DNA of 64,000 nt from JACVRW01 sp963811055 (GCA_963811055.1 CAWEPQ010000019.1:124001-188000); one strand, 5' to 3'. Positions 42,208-49,529 are shown, numbered from the stretch's first letter. The notes: a model not told the origin generated them from the letters alone. Numbers and translations are program-made.

Positions 42208-42687
42208 GTGCCCGACGTCTTGGACACAAGAGCCGTACCGGCCGTACGGACGCGCGTTGCCCTGCCGGACGAGCGCGCGGCGCGGAGGTCGATGCTCGAC
42301 CAGATCGAGCGTCTCGAGGCCGAGCTGGCCTCGCTGTTCTGCTCCACCTGGCCGCGCACGGGGTTCGACTGGGGCGTGCCGGGCCGCGCCGGACCGCGGC
42401 TGCTGTCGCTCGGCGAGCTCGAGGAGCTGCGCGACGACCTGGCCGACCGCGTGGCCGGCGGGCGCGCCGCGCTCTCGGACCGGACCTACGCGGAGGAGCA
42501 GAACCGCCGCCTGATCGAGGAGATGCTGCTCGACCCCGCGGCCCACAAGTGGGAGCGGGTCTCGCACGAGGACATCGGCGAGCCGGGCTGCAGGCACTGG
42601 CACGTGCGTCCGCGCATGGGCCTGCTCGGCATGCTCGCGGGCTGGTGGCGTGTGGTGATCTCCTCCGGCTGTCCGTTAGCCACCTGA
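42208..42687 (+). CDS. Hypothetical protein (heptad-like N-terminal region)
   Basis: A soluble protein of about 159 residues from GTG 42208, which has GGGGAGGG just upstream. TTG 42181, in a TTGA overlap with the previous stop, would add nine residues. The middle part (RRSMLDQIERLEAELASLF, then EELRDDLADRVAGGRAALSDRTYAEEQNRRLIEEML) looks helical, and the end has WERVSHEDIGEPGCRHWHVRPRMG. No domain is recognised. It is the last gene of the mce-MMPL unit. Confidence 0.6.
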   Translation: MPDVLDTRAVPAVRTRVALPDERAARRSMLDQIERLEAELASLFCSTWPRTGFDWGVPGRAGPRLLSLGELEELRDDLADRVAGGRAALSDRTYAEEQNRRLIEEMLLDPAAHKWERVSHEDIGEPGCRHWHVRPRMGLLGMLAGWWRVVISSGCPLAT

Positions 42688-42696
42688 CATCTGAGG

Positions 42697-43191
42697 ATGG
42701 GACGACGTAGCCGCAAGCGCGGGGATACCACCCGCGCCCAGCGCGACGCGGCGCGCCAGGAGCGCGCGGCGCGACCCGCGGCCGCTCCGGCGGCCCGGAC
42801 CAGCCGCGTGCTCGGGGACGACCGCCCGCCGGCTCCGTGGGGCAGCTTCCCCCTGTCCGAGCTGATCATCTTCATCGGGATCATCGTGATCGTCTGGGGC
42901 TTCCTCAGCGGCGGTGAGGGAAGCGGAGGCGAGCGGGTGGGCGCGGGCCTGCTGATCGCGTCGCTCGGCGGCGGCGAGCTGGCCCTGCGAGAGCACCTGG
43001 CCGGCTACCGGTCGCACTCCACGCTGATCGCCGGCGTGGCCACGTTCGTCGCCGTGACCGCGCTGGCCCTCGGGGCCGGCCCGGTGAGGCTGTGGCTCCT
43101 GCTGATCGTGGGGATCGGGGTGTTCGGCGGGACCTTCTACTGGATGCGCGAGCTGTTCAGGCGGCGCTCGGGCGGGCTGGGGTTCCGCTGA
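42697..43191 (+). CDS. Small membrane protein with basic N-terminus
   Basis: A 164-residue protein. A strongly basic N-terminus (RRSRKRGDTTRAQRDAARQERAARP) precedes four hydrophobic segments (LIIFIGIIVIVWGFLSGG, GLLIASLGGGELAL, LIAGVATFVAVTALALGAG, LWLLLIVGIGVFGGTFYWM). GAGG lies next to the ATG. No family is recognised; it looks like an inner-membrane protein of unknown role. Confidence 0.65.
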   Translation: MGRRSRKRGDTTRAQRDAARQERAARPAAAPAARTSRVLGDDRPPAPWGSFPLSELIIFIGIIVIVWGFLSGGEGSGGERVGAGLLIASLGGGELALREHLAGYRSHSTLIAGVATFVAVTALALGAGPVRLWLLLIVGIGVFGGTFYWMRELFRRRSGGLGFR

Positions 43192-43196
43192 CGGAC

Positions 43197-43202
43197 TAAG
43201 GT
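43197..43202 (+). promoter_or_regulatory. -10 hexamer TAAGGT for the VOC gene
   Basis: TAAGGT ends 9 nt before the GTG at 43212, predicting a very short leader or none. Confidence 0.4.
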
Positions 43203-43211
43203 GGCGCGCCG

Positions 43212-43655
43212 GTGGAGGAGCGACGGCTACGCATCCGTGGGCTGCATCACGTGACGGTCATCTGCCGTGACGTCGATCGCTCGATCGACTTCTACCGCAA
43301 CCTGCTCGGCATGCGGCTCGTCGAGCAGACCACGAACAGCGACGACCCGACGGCGCGCCACCTGTTCTTCGGTGACGAGCAGGGTCGCCCCGGCACGATC
43401 GTCACCTGCCTCGAGTACCCGGACCTCGACGAGGGCGTGGTGGGTCCCGGTTCCACCCACCACTTCGCACTGGGGGTTGGGACCGAGGACGAGCTTCGCG
43501 CCTGGCACGACTACCTCACCGGTCGCGGCGTGCCCTGCACCGAGGTGATGGACCGCGTCTACTTCAAGTCGCTCTACGTGCGCGACCCGGACGGTCACAT
43601 CGTGGAGCTGGCCACCGAGGGCCCCGGCCTGCCGGCCGCTCCGACCACGGCCTAG
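43212..43655 (+). CDS. VOC-superfamily (glyoxalase/dioxygenase-fold) protein
   Basis: A 147-residue vicinal-oxygen-chelate protein with two betaalphabetabetabeta units. The metal-binding pattern is seen in LRIRGLHHVTVICRDVDRSIDFYRNLLGMRLV (His), STHHFALGVG (His) and YVRDPDGHIVELATEGPG (Glu). The relatives with RDPDGHIVE are glyoxalase-like or ring-cleaving dioxygenases. The substrate is unknown and the neighbours give no hint. Confidence 0.85.
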   Translation: MEERRLRIRGLHHVTVICRDVDRSIDFYRNLLGMRLVEQTTNSDDPTARHLFFGDEQGRPGTIVTCLEYPDLDEGVVGPGSTHHFALGVGTEDELRAWHDYLTGRGVPCTEVMDRVYFKSLYVRDPDGHIVELATEGPGLPAAPTTA

Positions 43656-43670
43656 GGCGAACGGCGAGGA

Positions 43671-43699
43671 GCGGCGGCCGGGACGCGCCCGGCCGCCGC
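43671..43699. terminator. Strong hairpin between convergent VOC and mIHF genes
   Basis: GCGGCGGCCGGG, loop ACGCG, CCCGGCCGCCGC: a perfect 12-bp stem centrally placed in the 57-bp gap. It is likely to act on both strands. Confidence 0.65.
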
Positions 43700-43712
43700 G
43701 GCTCGGCTCCGG

Positions 43713-44096
43713 TCAGGCAGCTGTCAGCACCGCATCCATGCTGGTGGCCGAGGCGTCGTCGTCCCCAGCCGGAGCATTCTTTTGCGTCAACACGGCGGCG
43801 AGCGCGATGCGCTGGCGGTCGGTGAGCGTGCCCACCTGCTTGTTCTCGGGCACGCCGAGTGACACAAGCAGGCGTCTGCAACGCGTACGGCCCCAGCGCT
43901 TCTGGCTCATGAGCAGGTCGCTGATCGACATGCTCTGCGCCTGCCACGGGCAGTCCATCACCACCTCTGCGGCGGTGAGCTCGCCGGCGGCCACGCTGCG
44001 CTTCAGCTGCGCGCGGGCCAGTCGCACGCGATTCGCGTACTCCAAAGCTCTCAAGTGCTGCTCTTGACCAGCATCGACCGTGGCAGAATTGCCCAT
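43713..44096 (-). CDS. mihF: Actinobacterial integration host factor (mIHF, H2TH)
   Basis: A 127-residue nucleoid protein of the actinobacterial mIHF type. RALEYANRVRLARAQLKRSVAAGELTAAEVV is the N-terminal helix pair, and SISDLLMSQKRWGRTRCRRLLVSLGVPENKQVGTLTDRQR is the helix-two-turn-helix DNA-binding core. It would bind and bend DNA. I chose ATG 44096 because GGGGAGG lies 5 nt upstream. A disordered 20-residue tail follows the domain. The family name is actinobacterial, one of the better taxonomic hints in the window. Confidence 0.88.
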   Translation of the reverse strand: MGNSATVDAGQEQHLRALEYANRVRLARAQLKRSVAAGELTAAEVVMDCPWQAQSMSISDLLMSQKRWGRTRCRRLLVSLGVPENKQVGTLTDRQRIALAAVLTQKNAPAGDDDASATSMDAVLTAA

Positions 44097-44146
44097 ACGA
44101 CCTCCCCGCACCTCGTGCGTTCAAAAAGCGAATGCAGTTCCCCGGT

Positions 44147-44336
44147 GGCCCCGAATCCGGCGGTCGGGATCCGCAACGGAGGGGGCCCATGCCGATCGGT
44201 CGGGGACTCGACCCGACCGCGGCGCCACACCCGTCTCGCCCATCCCGGCCCGCCAAAGGCCGGCGCCCAATAAAGCCTGTTCCCGGCCCAGCGTCAACCA
44301 GGATCGTAGGTGCCCGCTCGCTAAGAGCGGGCTTTT
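44147..44336 (+). ncRNA. Candidate structured RNA ending in an intrinsic terminator, upstream of pyk
   Basis: In this 190-nt stretch I can fold four helices. GGCCCC 44147-44152 pairs with 44182-44187 and encloses a TCCG-CAA-CGGA hairpin. GCCG+CGGTCGGG pairs with CCCGACCG+CGGC (44191-44223, two-base bulge, 7-nt loop). CCGGCC/GGCCGG is at 44245-44263, and the terminator is at 44312-44336. No reading frame with protein-like features covers it. It may be an independent small RNA or a pyk leader attenuator/riboswitch. It matches no class I could recognise (not TPP, SAM, cobalamin, glycine, RNase P, tmRNA or SRP). Confidence 0.5.
44312..44336 (+). terminator. Intrinsic terminator with T-tract
   Basis: GCCCGCTC, loop GCTAA, GAGCGGGC, then TTTT: a classic rho-independent terminator. 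There is no + strand protein gene in the preceding 650 bp, so it must end an RNA made from the region just upstream. Confidence 0.8.
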
Positions 44337-44351
44337 CGTTAGCGCCGGAGT

Positions 44352-44369
44352 TTGTCCGTTTTTGGACAA
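44352..44369 (+). promoter_or_regulatory. Inverted repeat TTGTCC-N6-GGACAA upstream of pyk
   Basis: A perfect 6-bp inverted repeat around GTTTTT, between the terminator and the pyk -10 hexamer. It resembles an operator more than a terminator. The regulator is unknown. Confidence 0.4.
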
Positions 44370-44413
44370 GCGCGGCGCCCGGGAGGGGCACGGAGGCGGC
44401 GCTCGATCAGGAG

Positions 44414-44419
44414 TAGATT
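44414..44419 (+). promoter_or_regulatory. -10 hexamer TAGATT for pyk, leaderless start
   Basis: TAGATT ends 8 nt before the pyk ATG. If it is used, the upstream RNA and terminator are separate from the pyk transcript. Confidence 0.45.
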
Positions 44420-44427
44420 GCCACCGC

Positions 44428-45843
44428 ATGCGCTCGACCAAGATCGTCGCGACCATCGGACCCTCCTCGCGCGATCCGGACGTGCTCGAGCAGATGATCC
44501 GGGCCGGCATGGACATGGCCCGGCTCAACTTCGCCCATGGGAGCGTGGCCGAGCACGCTCAGACGGCCCAGCTCATACGGGACGCCGCCGAGCGGTGTGA
44601 GCGCGAGGTGGCCATCCTCGGGGACCTCCCCGGGCCGAAGCTGAGGATCGGCCCGGTGGGGGGTGACGGGGTGGCGGAGCTGCCCCGGGGATCGAGCGTC
44701 GTGCTCACCTCGGACGAGGTGGACGGAACCCCGGAGCGCCTCCCCGTGGCCTGGCGCGGCTTCTCAGAGCTCGTGGACACGGGTGACGTCCTCTACCTCG
44801 CCGACGGCACGGTGCGCCTCCGTGTGTCCCACGTGACGGGAGCCGACGTCGTGACCCAGGTGGAGGTCGGGGGCAGCGTGGCCTCGCGGCAAGGGCTCAA
44901 CCTTCCGAACGTGACGGTCTCCCTGCCTGCTGTGAGCGCCGAGGACATCGCGCTGGTGGACGCCGGCATCGACATGGGACTCGACTACTTCGCGCTCTCG
45001 TTCGTGCGCCGCCGCGAGGACCTCGAGCCGGTGCGCGAGCACCTGCGCTCGCGCGGCTCGGAGATCCCGCTGATAGCCAAGATCGAGAAGCCGCAGGCCG
45101 CCGCCAACGCCGAGGAGATCGTGGACGCCGCGGACGGCATCATGGTCGCCCGGGGGGACCTCGGTATCGAGCTGCCGATCGAGGAGGTGCCCCTCGTGCA
45201 GAAGCGGCTGCTGGCGCTCGTGGGGAGGCACGCCAAGCCGGCGATCACCGCCACCCAGATGCTCGAGTCGATGGTGCACTCCACTCGCCCCACGCGCGCG
45301 GAGGTGGCCGACGTGGCCAACGCCATCTTCGACGGGACGGACGCGGTGATGCTCTCCCAGGAGACCGCCGTGGGCCGCCACCCGGTGCTGGCCGTGGCGA
45401 TGATGGCCAGCATCGCCGAGACCACCGAACGCGAGCTGCCCTACGGCCGCTGGCTCGCCGAGCGCGGCCCGCAGGCCAACAACCAGTACCACGCGATCGC
45501 CTTCGGGGCCGTGGGCGGCGTCTACCAGCTCGGACTGAAGTGCATCGTCACGCCCACCAACACCGGCACCACGGCGCGGCTGATCTCCGCCTACCGGCCC
45601 AAGGCCCCGGTGCTGGCGCTGTCGCCGAGCCGCGACGTCGTGCGCCGCTGCCAGCTGCTGTGGGGGATCATCCCGGTGCTCCACGAGGAGCCGATGGAGA
45701 CGCTCGACCTGATCGAGGCGTGCGCCCGGGCGGCGATCCACGCCGGGCTGGCCAGGCCGGGGGACAAGATCGGCATCACGGCAGGTCTGCCAGCCGGCCG
45801 CTCGGGCGGCACCAACCTCTTCAAGGTCCACACCGTCGAGTGA
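44428..45843 (+). CDS. pyk: Pyruvate kinase
   Basis: A 471-residue pyruvate kinase, making pyruvate and ATP from phosphoenolpyruvate and ADP. It begins RSTKIVATIGPSSRDPDVLEQMIRAGMDMARLNFAHG. The B domain follows GDLPGPKLRIG, the catalytic core has IPLIAKIEKPQAAANAEEI and GIMVARGDLGIELPIEEVPLVQK, and the C-terminal allosteric domain ends GSGGTN-like (PAGRSGGTNLFKV). I chose ATG 44428, where the conserved N-terminus starts; the open frame upstream covers the structured RNA region and is not protein-like. Confidence 0.97.
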   Translation: MRSTKIVATIGPSSRDPDVLEQMIRAGMDMARLNFAHGSVAEHAQTAQLIRDAAERCEREVAILGDLPGPKLRIGPVGGDGVAELPRGSSVVLTSDEVDGTPERLPVAWRGFSELVDTGDVLYLADGTVRLRVSHVTGADVVTQVEVGGSVASRQGLNLPNVTVSLPAVSAEDIALVDAGIDMGLDYFALSFVRRREDLEPVREHLRSRGSEIPLIAKIEKPQAAANAEEIVDAADGIMVARGDLGIELPIEEVPLVQKRLLALVGRHAKPAITATQMLESMVHSTRPTRAEVADVANAIFDGTDAVMLSQETAVGRHPVLAVAMMASIAETTERELPYGRWLAERGPQANNQYHAIAFGAVGGVYQLGLKCIVTPTNTGTTARLISAYRPKAPVLALSPSRDVVRRCQLLWGIIPVLHEEPMETLDLIEACARAAIHAGLARPGDKIGITAGLPAGRSGGTNLFKVHTVE

Positions 45844-45851
45844 AGGCATCC

Positions 45852-45884
45852 GTGCGCACGCGGCCGAGCCGCGTGCTTCGGCAA
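45852..45884 (+). repeat. Palindromic repeat copy A, also bidirectional terminator of pyk
   Basis: GCACGCGGC, loop CGA, GCCGCGTGC (45856-45876) within a frame GTGCGCA...TGCTTCGGCAA. It is related to copies at 53727-53759 and 60283-60316, with paired base changes that keep the stem. It lies 12 nt after the pyk stop and before the convergent CGNR gene. Confidence 0.6.
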
Positions 45885-45899
45885 CGGCGGCCGGCTGGG

Positions 45900-46520
45900 C
45901 TAGTCGTGGGCGCGCTGGCGCTCGCGGAACGCGCGCGCCTTCTCCACGTTGCCGCAGCTGTCCATGCTGCACCAGCGCCCTGAGCGGTTCTTCGAGCGGT
46001 CGTAGAAGGCCCACATGCAGCAGTCGCGCGGGCAGGCCTTGAGACGCTGCCAGGTGCCCTGCTCCGCGGCGGTGGCCACGATCGCGAGCATCCGCGCAAG
46101 GGCGCCGTCCACGCCGCCGGAGTCGGCCACCAGCTCGGGCTCGGTGTCCTCGCCGAAGCACACGTGCACCTGAACCCGTCGCGCCACGCCGTCGAGGCGC
46201 TCCAGCAGCGAGCGGTCGAGCGGCTCGCCGTTGTGCGCCATCAGCAGCGCGCGCAGGCCCTCGCGCACGTCGAGCGCGTTGGCGAGGTCGTCTTCGCTCA
46301 CGGGCTCCGACGCGTCCATCAGGTCGCGCTCCACGAGCCAGTCGCGCAGCGCCTCGGGACTGACGAGCTCCTCGTCGGTGGGCCGCGCCTCGTGGATCTC
46401 GGTGCTGTTGATGAAGCGCTGCACCAACCGCAGGGGCTCCGGTGCCGTCTTCTCGGGAGCCGACTCGGGGATGACCACTCGTGCCTCAGAGTGCTCTGTA
46501 GCGCGACTTATGGGCGCCAT
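45900..46520 (-). CDS. CGNR zinc-finger transcriptional regulator
   Basis: A CGNR/ABATE-type regulator of about 206 residues. The N-terminal ABATE domain reads LRLVQRFINSTEIHEARPTDEELVSPEALRDWLVE, and the C-terminal zinc finger reads RLKACPRDCCMWAFYDRSKNRSGRWCSMDSCGNVEKARAFRERQR with four Cys and the CGN element. I chose ATG 46520; ATG 46556 would add 12 residues and begins closer to a TATCAT hexamer, so it remains possible. Regulated genes are unknown. Confidence 0.88.
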   Translation of the reverse strand: MAPISRATEHSEARVVIPESAPEKTAPEPLRLVQRFINSTEIHEARPTDEELVSPEALRDWLVERDLMDASEPVSEDDLANALDVREGLRALLMAHNGEPLDRSLLERLDGVARRVQVHVCFGEDTEPELVADSGGVDGALARMLAIVATAAEQGTWQRLKACPRDCCMWAFYDRSKNRSGRWCSMDSCGNVEKARAFRERQRAHD

Positions 46521-46573
46521 CAGCACTCCAGTGCCGCTTATGGGGGGCAACAGCATTCATAACTTCCTATCCA

Positions 46574-46591
46574 TGATAGCCGGTGATAGCC
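46574..46591. promoter_or_regulatory. Direct repeat TGATAGCC-GG-TGATAGCC between divergent genes
   Basis: Two identical 8-mers at a 10-bp period, one helical turn, sit between the CGNR gene and the + strand GNAT-like gene. The minus strand contains TATCAT, which may be the CGNR gene -10. It could be an operator, possibly for autoregulation. Confidence 0.4.
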
Positions 46592-46647
46592 TTACCGATC
46601 AAGTGGCGATGACGGTTACCCAGCAGGAAGCGACCAGGAGGTACGAG

Positions 46648-46953
46648 ATGACAGGCGCAATCACAATTCGGAGCTCGACGGAGGCCGACGCACCTGCCAT
46701 CCGGGACCTCGCGCTCCTTGACGGCGGAGTGGCGCCTCGCGGCGAGACGCTGCTCGCCTACGTGGACGGCGAGCTGCGAGTGGCCGTGGGCCGCACCGAC
46801 GGCCGGGTGGTGGCGGATCCCTTCTACCTGACGGCCGACATCGTGAACCTGGTGCGCGCCCGGGTGGCCCAGCAGCGGTCCCACCGCCACCAGGGCGTGT
46901 CCGCATGGCTGTCGCGCCTGGCGCCCGCCGTCCGCGGGGAGGCGAGGGCATGA
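46648..46953 (+). CDS. Short GNAT-like protein
   Basis: A 101-residue protein, AITIRSSTEADAPAIRDLALLDGGVAPRGETLLAYVDGELRVAVG, resembling the N-terminal half of a GNAT acetyltransferase. The acetyl-CoA-binding P-loop (Q/RxxGxG/A) is missing, so it is unlikely to be a working acetyltransferase. AGGAGG lies 7 nt before ATG 46648, chosen over ATG 46610. It overlaps the next small gene by 4 bp. Confidence 0.65.
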   Translation: MTGAITIRSSTEADAPAIRDLALLDGGVAPRGETLLAYVDGELRVAVGRTDGRVVADPFYLTADIVNLVRARVAQQRSHRHQGVSAWLSRLAPAVRGEARA

Positions 46954-47099
46954 ACCCGATCCTCGACCAGCTGGTGGCCAACGCCCGCGCCGATGAGCTG
47001 CGCTGGCTCGAGCGCACCGCGAGCGACTGCCCCCACACCCGGCGCTTCCGGCGCCTCGTGGGCCGCCGGCTCCGAGCAGACCGCCCCCTGGGGTCCTAG
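46950..47099 (+). CDS. 49-residue basic hypothetical protein
   Basis: MNPILDQLVANARADELRWL followed by ERTASDCPHTRRFRRLVGRRL and a short tail. The ATG sits in an ATGA overlap with the GNAT-like gene, and the TAG is shared through CTAG with the convergent aminotransferase-fold gene. Both overlaps support it as a real gene. No family is recognised; one Cys and one His are present. Confidence 0.5.
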   Translation: MNPILDQLVANARADELRWLERTASDCPHTRRFRRLVGRRLRADRPLGS

Positions 47100-48361
47100 G
47101 CCCCGAGGGGCGGCGCGCCTTCCGGCGGCTCGGGCACGTCCTTCTGCACGCGCTCGAACGCGTCGAGCGCCCGGTCCAGATGTTCGCGCTCGTGGGTGGC
47201 CATGACGCTCGTGCGCAGTAGCGCGCCGCCGCGCTGGACGGCCGGGTAGATGGCCACGTTCACGTAGACCCCTGCGTCCCAGAGCGCGCGCCAGAGCATC
47301 ACGGCGCGCCAGTCGTCGCCCACGGAGACCGGCACGATCGGGGTGATCAGCTCGGATCCGTCGGGCAGGGACAGCGGCTCGTTCACCTGGTAGCCCAGCT
47401 CGGCCAGGCCGCGGTGGAGGTAGCGCGCGTTGTCGAGCACCTTGGCCATCAGCTCGCGGCCCTCGTCCGAGCGGATCAGCTCGAGCGCTCCCAGGGTGGC
47501 GCCGATCGCCGCCGGCACGGCGGCCGCTGTGAACATGAACGAGCGCGACTGGACGCGCAGGAAGTCGACCACCTCACTCGGGCCGGCGATGAAGCCGCCG
47601 CAGGACGCGAGCGACTTGGAGAAGGTGCCCATCCGCAGGTCCACCTCGTCCTCGACGTCGAGCAGCTCGCAGACCCCCGCGCCGCGGGCGCCGAGCACGC
47701 CCACGCCATGTGCCTCGTCCACCATCAGCCGGGCCCCGTGCTCGCGGCAGAGCGCCACGATGTCCTGGAGCGGGGCGATGTCGCCCTCCATCGAGAAGAC
47801 TCCGTCCACCACCACGAGCACGCCGCCGCCGTCGCCCTCCGCGCGCTGGAGCATGCTCTCCAGCTTGTCCAGGCGGTTGTGGCGGAACGGGCGGATGCGC
47901 GCCCGCGACATGGTCACGGCGTCGAGGATCGAGGCGTGGTCGCCCGAGTCGCAGATCACCGTGTCGCTGGGCGAGAGGAGCGTGCCGATGCAGCCCGTGT
48001 TGGCCAGGTAGCCGGTGGTGTAGACGATCGCGTCCTCGGTGCCCATCCAGTCGGCCAGCTCCTGCTCGAGCTGGAGGTGGAGCGGGGTGGTGCCGTTCAT
48101 GAAGCGCGATCCCGTGAGCCCGGTTCCGTACTGCTCGAGGGCGTCGCGGGCGGCCTGCTTGACGTGCTCGTGGCCCGTCAGCCCGAGGTAGTTGTTCGAG
48201 CCGAGCGTGATCCGCTCGCGCCCCTCCATGAGGGCCACGGGGCCGGGCTCCGCCTCCACCACGCGGAAATACGGGAGGAGGTCGTGGTCGCGAGCCGCCT
48301 GAAGCTGCTCCAGCCGCTCATGGCGGCGCGCCTTCTCGAAGAGATCGATTGCGGTGGGCAT
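47096..48361 (-). CDS. Alpha-oxoamine synthase, serine-palmitoyltransferase-like
   Basis: A 421-residue PLP enzyme of the alpha-oxoamine synthase family, which condenses an amino acid with an acyl-CoA. GSNNYLGLTGHEHVKQAA, YGTGLTGSRFMNGTTPLHLQLEQEL, DHASILDAV and DEAHGVG (215-221) are conserved. The PLP lysine is Lys249 in GTFSKSLASCGGF, which resembles bacterial serine palmitoyltransferases more than BioF (TLGKA) or KBL (TLGKALGG). The divergent GNAT-fold gene 15 bp away supports a lipid role. Alternatives are 8-amino-7-oxononanoate synthase or glycine C-acetyltransferase. Confidence 0.85.
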   Translation of the reverse strand: MPTAIDLFEKARRHERLEQLQAARDHDLLPYFRVVEAEPGPVALMEGRERITLGSNNYLGLTGHEHVKQAARDALEQYGTGLTGSRFMNGTTPLHLQLEQELADWMGTEDAIVYTTGYLANTGCIGTLLSPSDTVICDSGDHASILDAVTMSRARIRPFRHNRLDKLESMLQRAEGDGGGVLVVVDGVFSMEGDIAPLQDIVALCREHGARLMVDEAHGVGVLGARGAGVCELLDVEDEVDLRMGTFSKSLASCGGFIAGPSEVVDFLRVQSRSFMFTAAAVPAAIGATLGALELIRSDEGRELMAKVLDNARYLHRGLAELGYQVNEPLSLPDGSELITPIVPVSVGDDWRAVMLWRALWDAGVYVNVAIYPAVQRGGALLRTSVMATHEREHLDRALDAFERVQKDVPEPPEGAPPLGA

Positions 48362-48376
48362 GTACAGTCCCGCGCC

Positions 48377-49501
48377 GTGCCGGTGCAGGTCGCGTCCGTG
48401 GGCTCGCGCGCCGATTTGCGCGCGTTCATCGAGCTTCCCTACCGCCTGCATGCTAACGGGACGCCGTGGGTTCCCCAGCTGCGGCTGGAGCGTCGGCTGT
48501 TCCTGAGCCCGCGATTCAACGCCTTCTTCAAGCACGGCGAGGCAGAGCTGTTCCTGGCGCGCCGCGGAGATCGCGTGGTGGGCCGGATCAGCGCCCAGGT
48601 GGACCGCTCGTTCAACGACTACCAGCAGAACGCCTGGGGCATGTTCGGCTTCCTCGAGCTGGAGAACGACCCCGAGGTGATGGCGGCGCTGCTCGAGGCC
48701 GCGTACGGCTGGCTGCGCGAGCACGGCCGCGACCGGGCCGTCGGGCCGATGGACTTCACCCTGCTCGACGAGTGCGGGATCCTGATCGAGGGCTACGAGC
48801 GCGCCCCGATGGTGCGCCAGCCCTGGCACCCGCCCTACTACCGCGAGCTCTGCGAGGGCGCCGGGCTCGAGAAGGCGGTGGACCTCTTCATGTGGGAGCT
48901 CCACATCTCCGGCAGGGACAACGTGCTGCCGGTGATCTGGGAGCTGGCCGACAAGCTCGAGCCCGAGCACGGGATCCGGCTGCGGCGGATGCGCCGGCGG
49001 ACCCTGCGGCGCGACCTGGACGTGTTCGGCGAGATCTACAACGAGGCCTGGTCGCGCAACTGGGGCTTCGTGCCGTTCTCGAAGGAGGACCTCGACGCCT
49101 ACGCGCAGGAGCTCCACATCGTGTTCGATCCCGACTGGTTCATGATCGCCGAGACCGCCGAGGGGGAGGCGGTGGGCGCCGCCATCACGATCCCGGACAT
49201 CAACCAGGTGCAGAAGCTGATGAACGGCAGGCTTCTCCCCACCGGCTGGTTCCACTACCTGCGGCGGCGCCGGATCATCGACGGCTGCCGCGTGGGATTC
49301 CTCGGCGTGAAGCGCGAGTACCAGCACACCGGGGTGGCCGCGGCCCTGTACGCGGAGCACTTCAACACCTCCGAGCGCACCCGGGTCAAGTGGGGCGAGA
49401 TGGGCTGGATCCTCGAGACCAACACCCCGATGAACCGCGCGATGGAGGGCATGGGGGGCAAGATCGTCAAGCGCTATCGCATGTACGAGCGGGTTCTGTG
49501 A
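48377..49501 (+). CDS. GNAT-fold N-acyltransferase (YghO/bacterial ceramide-synthase-like)
   Basis: A 374-residue double-GNAT protein. It opens with DLRAFIELPYRLHANGTPWVPQLRLERRLFL and continues AELFLARRGDRVVGRISAQVDRSFNDYQQNAWGMFGFLE, VGPMDFTLLDECGILIEGYERAPMVRQPWHPPYY and GFLGVKREYQHTGVAAALYAEHF, the last being the acyl-CoA loop region. I recall bacterial ceramide synthases as belonging to this kind of family. The adjacent serine-palmitoyltransferase-like gene makes N-acylation of a long-chain base a reasonable inference. The start GTG 48377 is uncertain; GTG 48383 is also possible. Confidence 0.75.
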   Translation: MPVQVASVGSRADLRAFIELPYRLHANGTPWVPQLRLERRLFLSPRFNAFFKHGEAELFLARRGDRVVGRISAQVDRSFNDYQQNAWGMFGFLELENDPEVMAALLEAAYGWLREHGRDRAVGPMDFTLLDECGILIEGYERAPMVRQPWHPPYYRELCEGAGLEKAVDLFMWELHISGRDNVLPVIWELADKLEPEHGIRLRRMRRRTLRRDLDVFGEIYNEAWSRNWGFVPFSKEDLDAYAQELHIVFDPDWFMIAETAEGEAVGAAITIPDINQVQKLMNGRLLPTGWFHYLRRRRIIDGCRVGFLGVKREYQHTGVAAALYAEHFNTSERTRVKWGEMGWILETNTPMNRAMEGMGGKIVKRYRMYERVL

Positions 49502-49517
49502 CAACCGTGGACCTGGT

Positions 49518-49523
49518 TACACT
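49518..49523 (+). promoter_or_regulatory. -10 hexamer TACACT, leaderless start
   Basis: TACACT ends 6 nt before ATG 49530. The spacing favours this ATG over GTG 49527. Confidence 0.45.
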
Positions 49524-49529
49524 CGCGTG

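Noticed and set aside
44080..44427. N-terminal extension of pyruvate kinase
   Set aside because: The extension is not like pyruvate kinase and would be translated from a region with strong RNA helices and a terminator.
46557..46572. A loxP-like ATAACTTCCTAT
   Set aside because: Only one partial half-site, with no matching inverted arm or 8-bp spacer.
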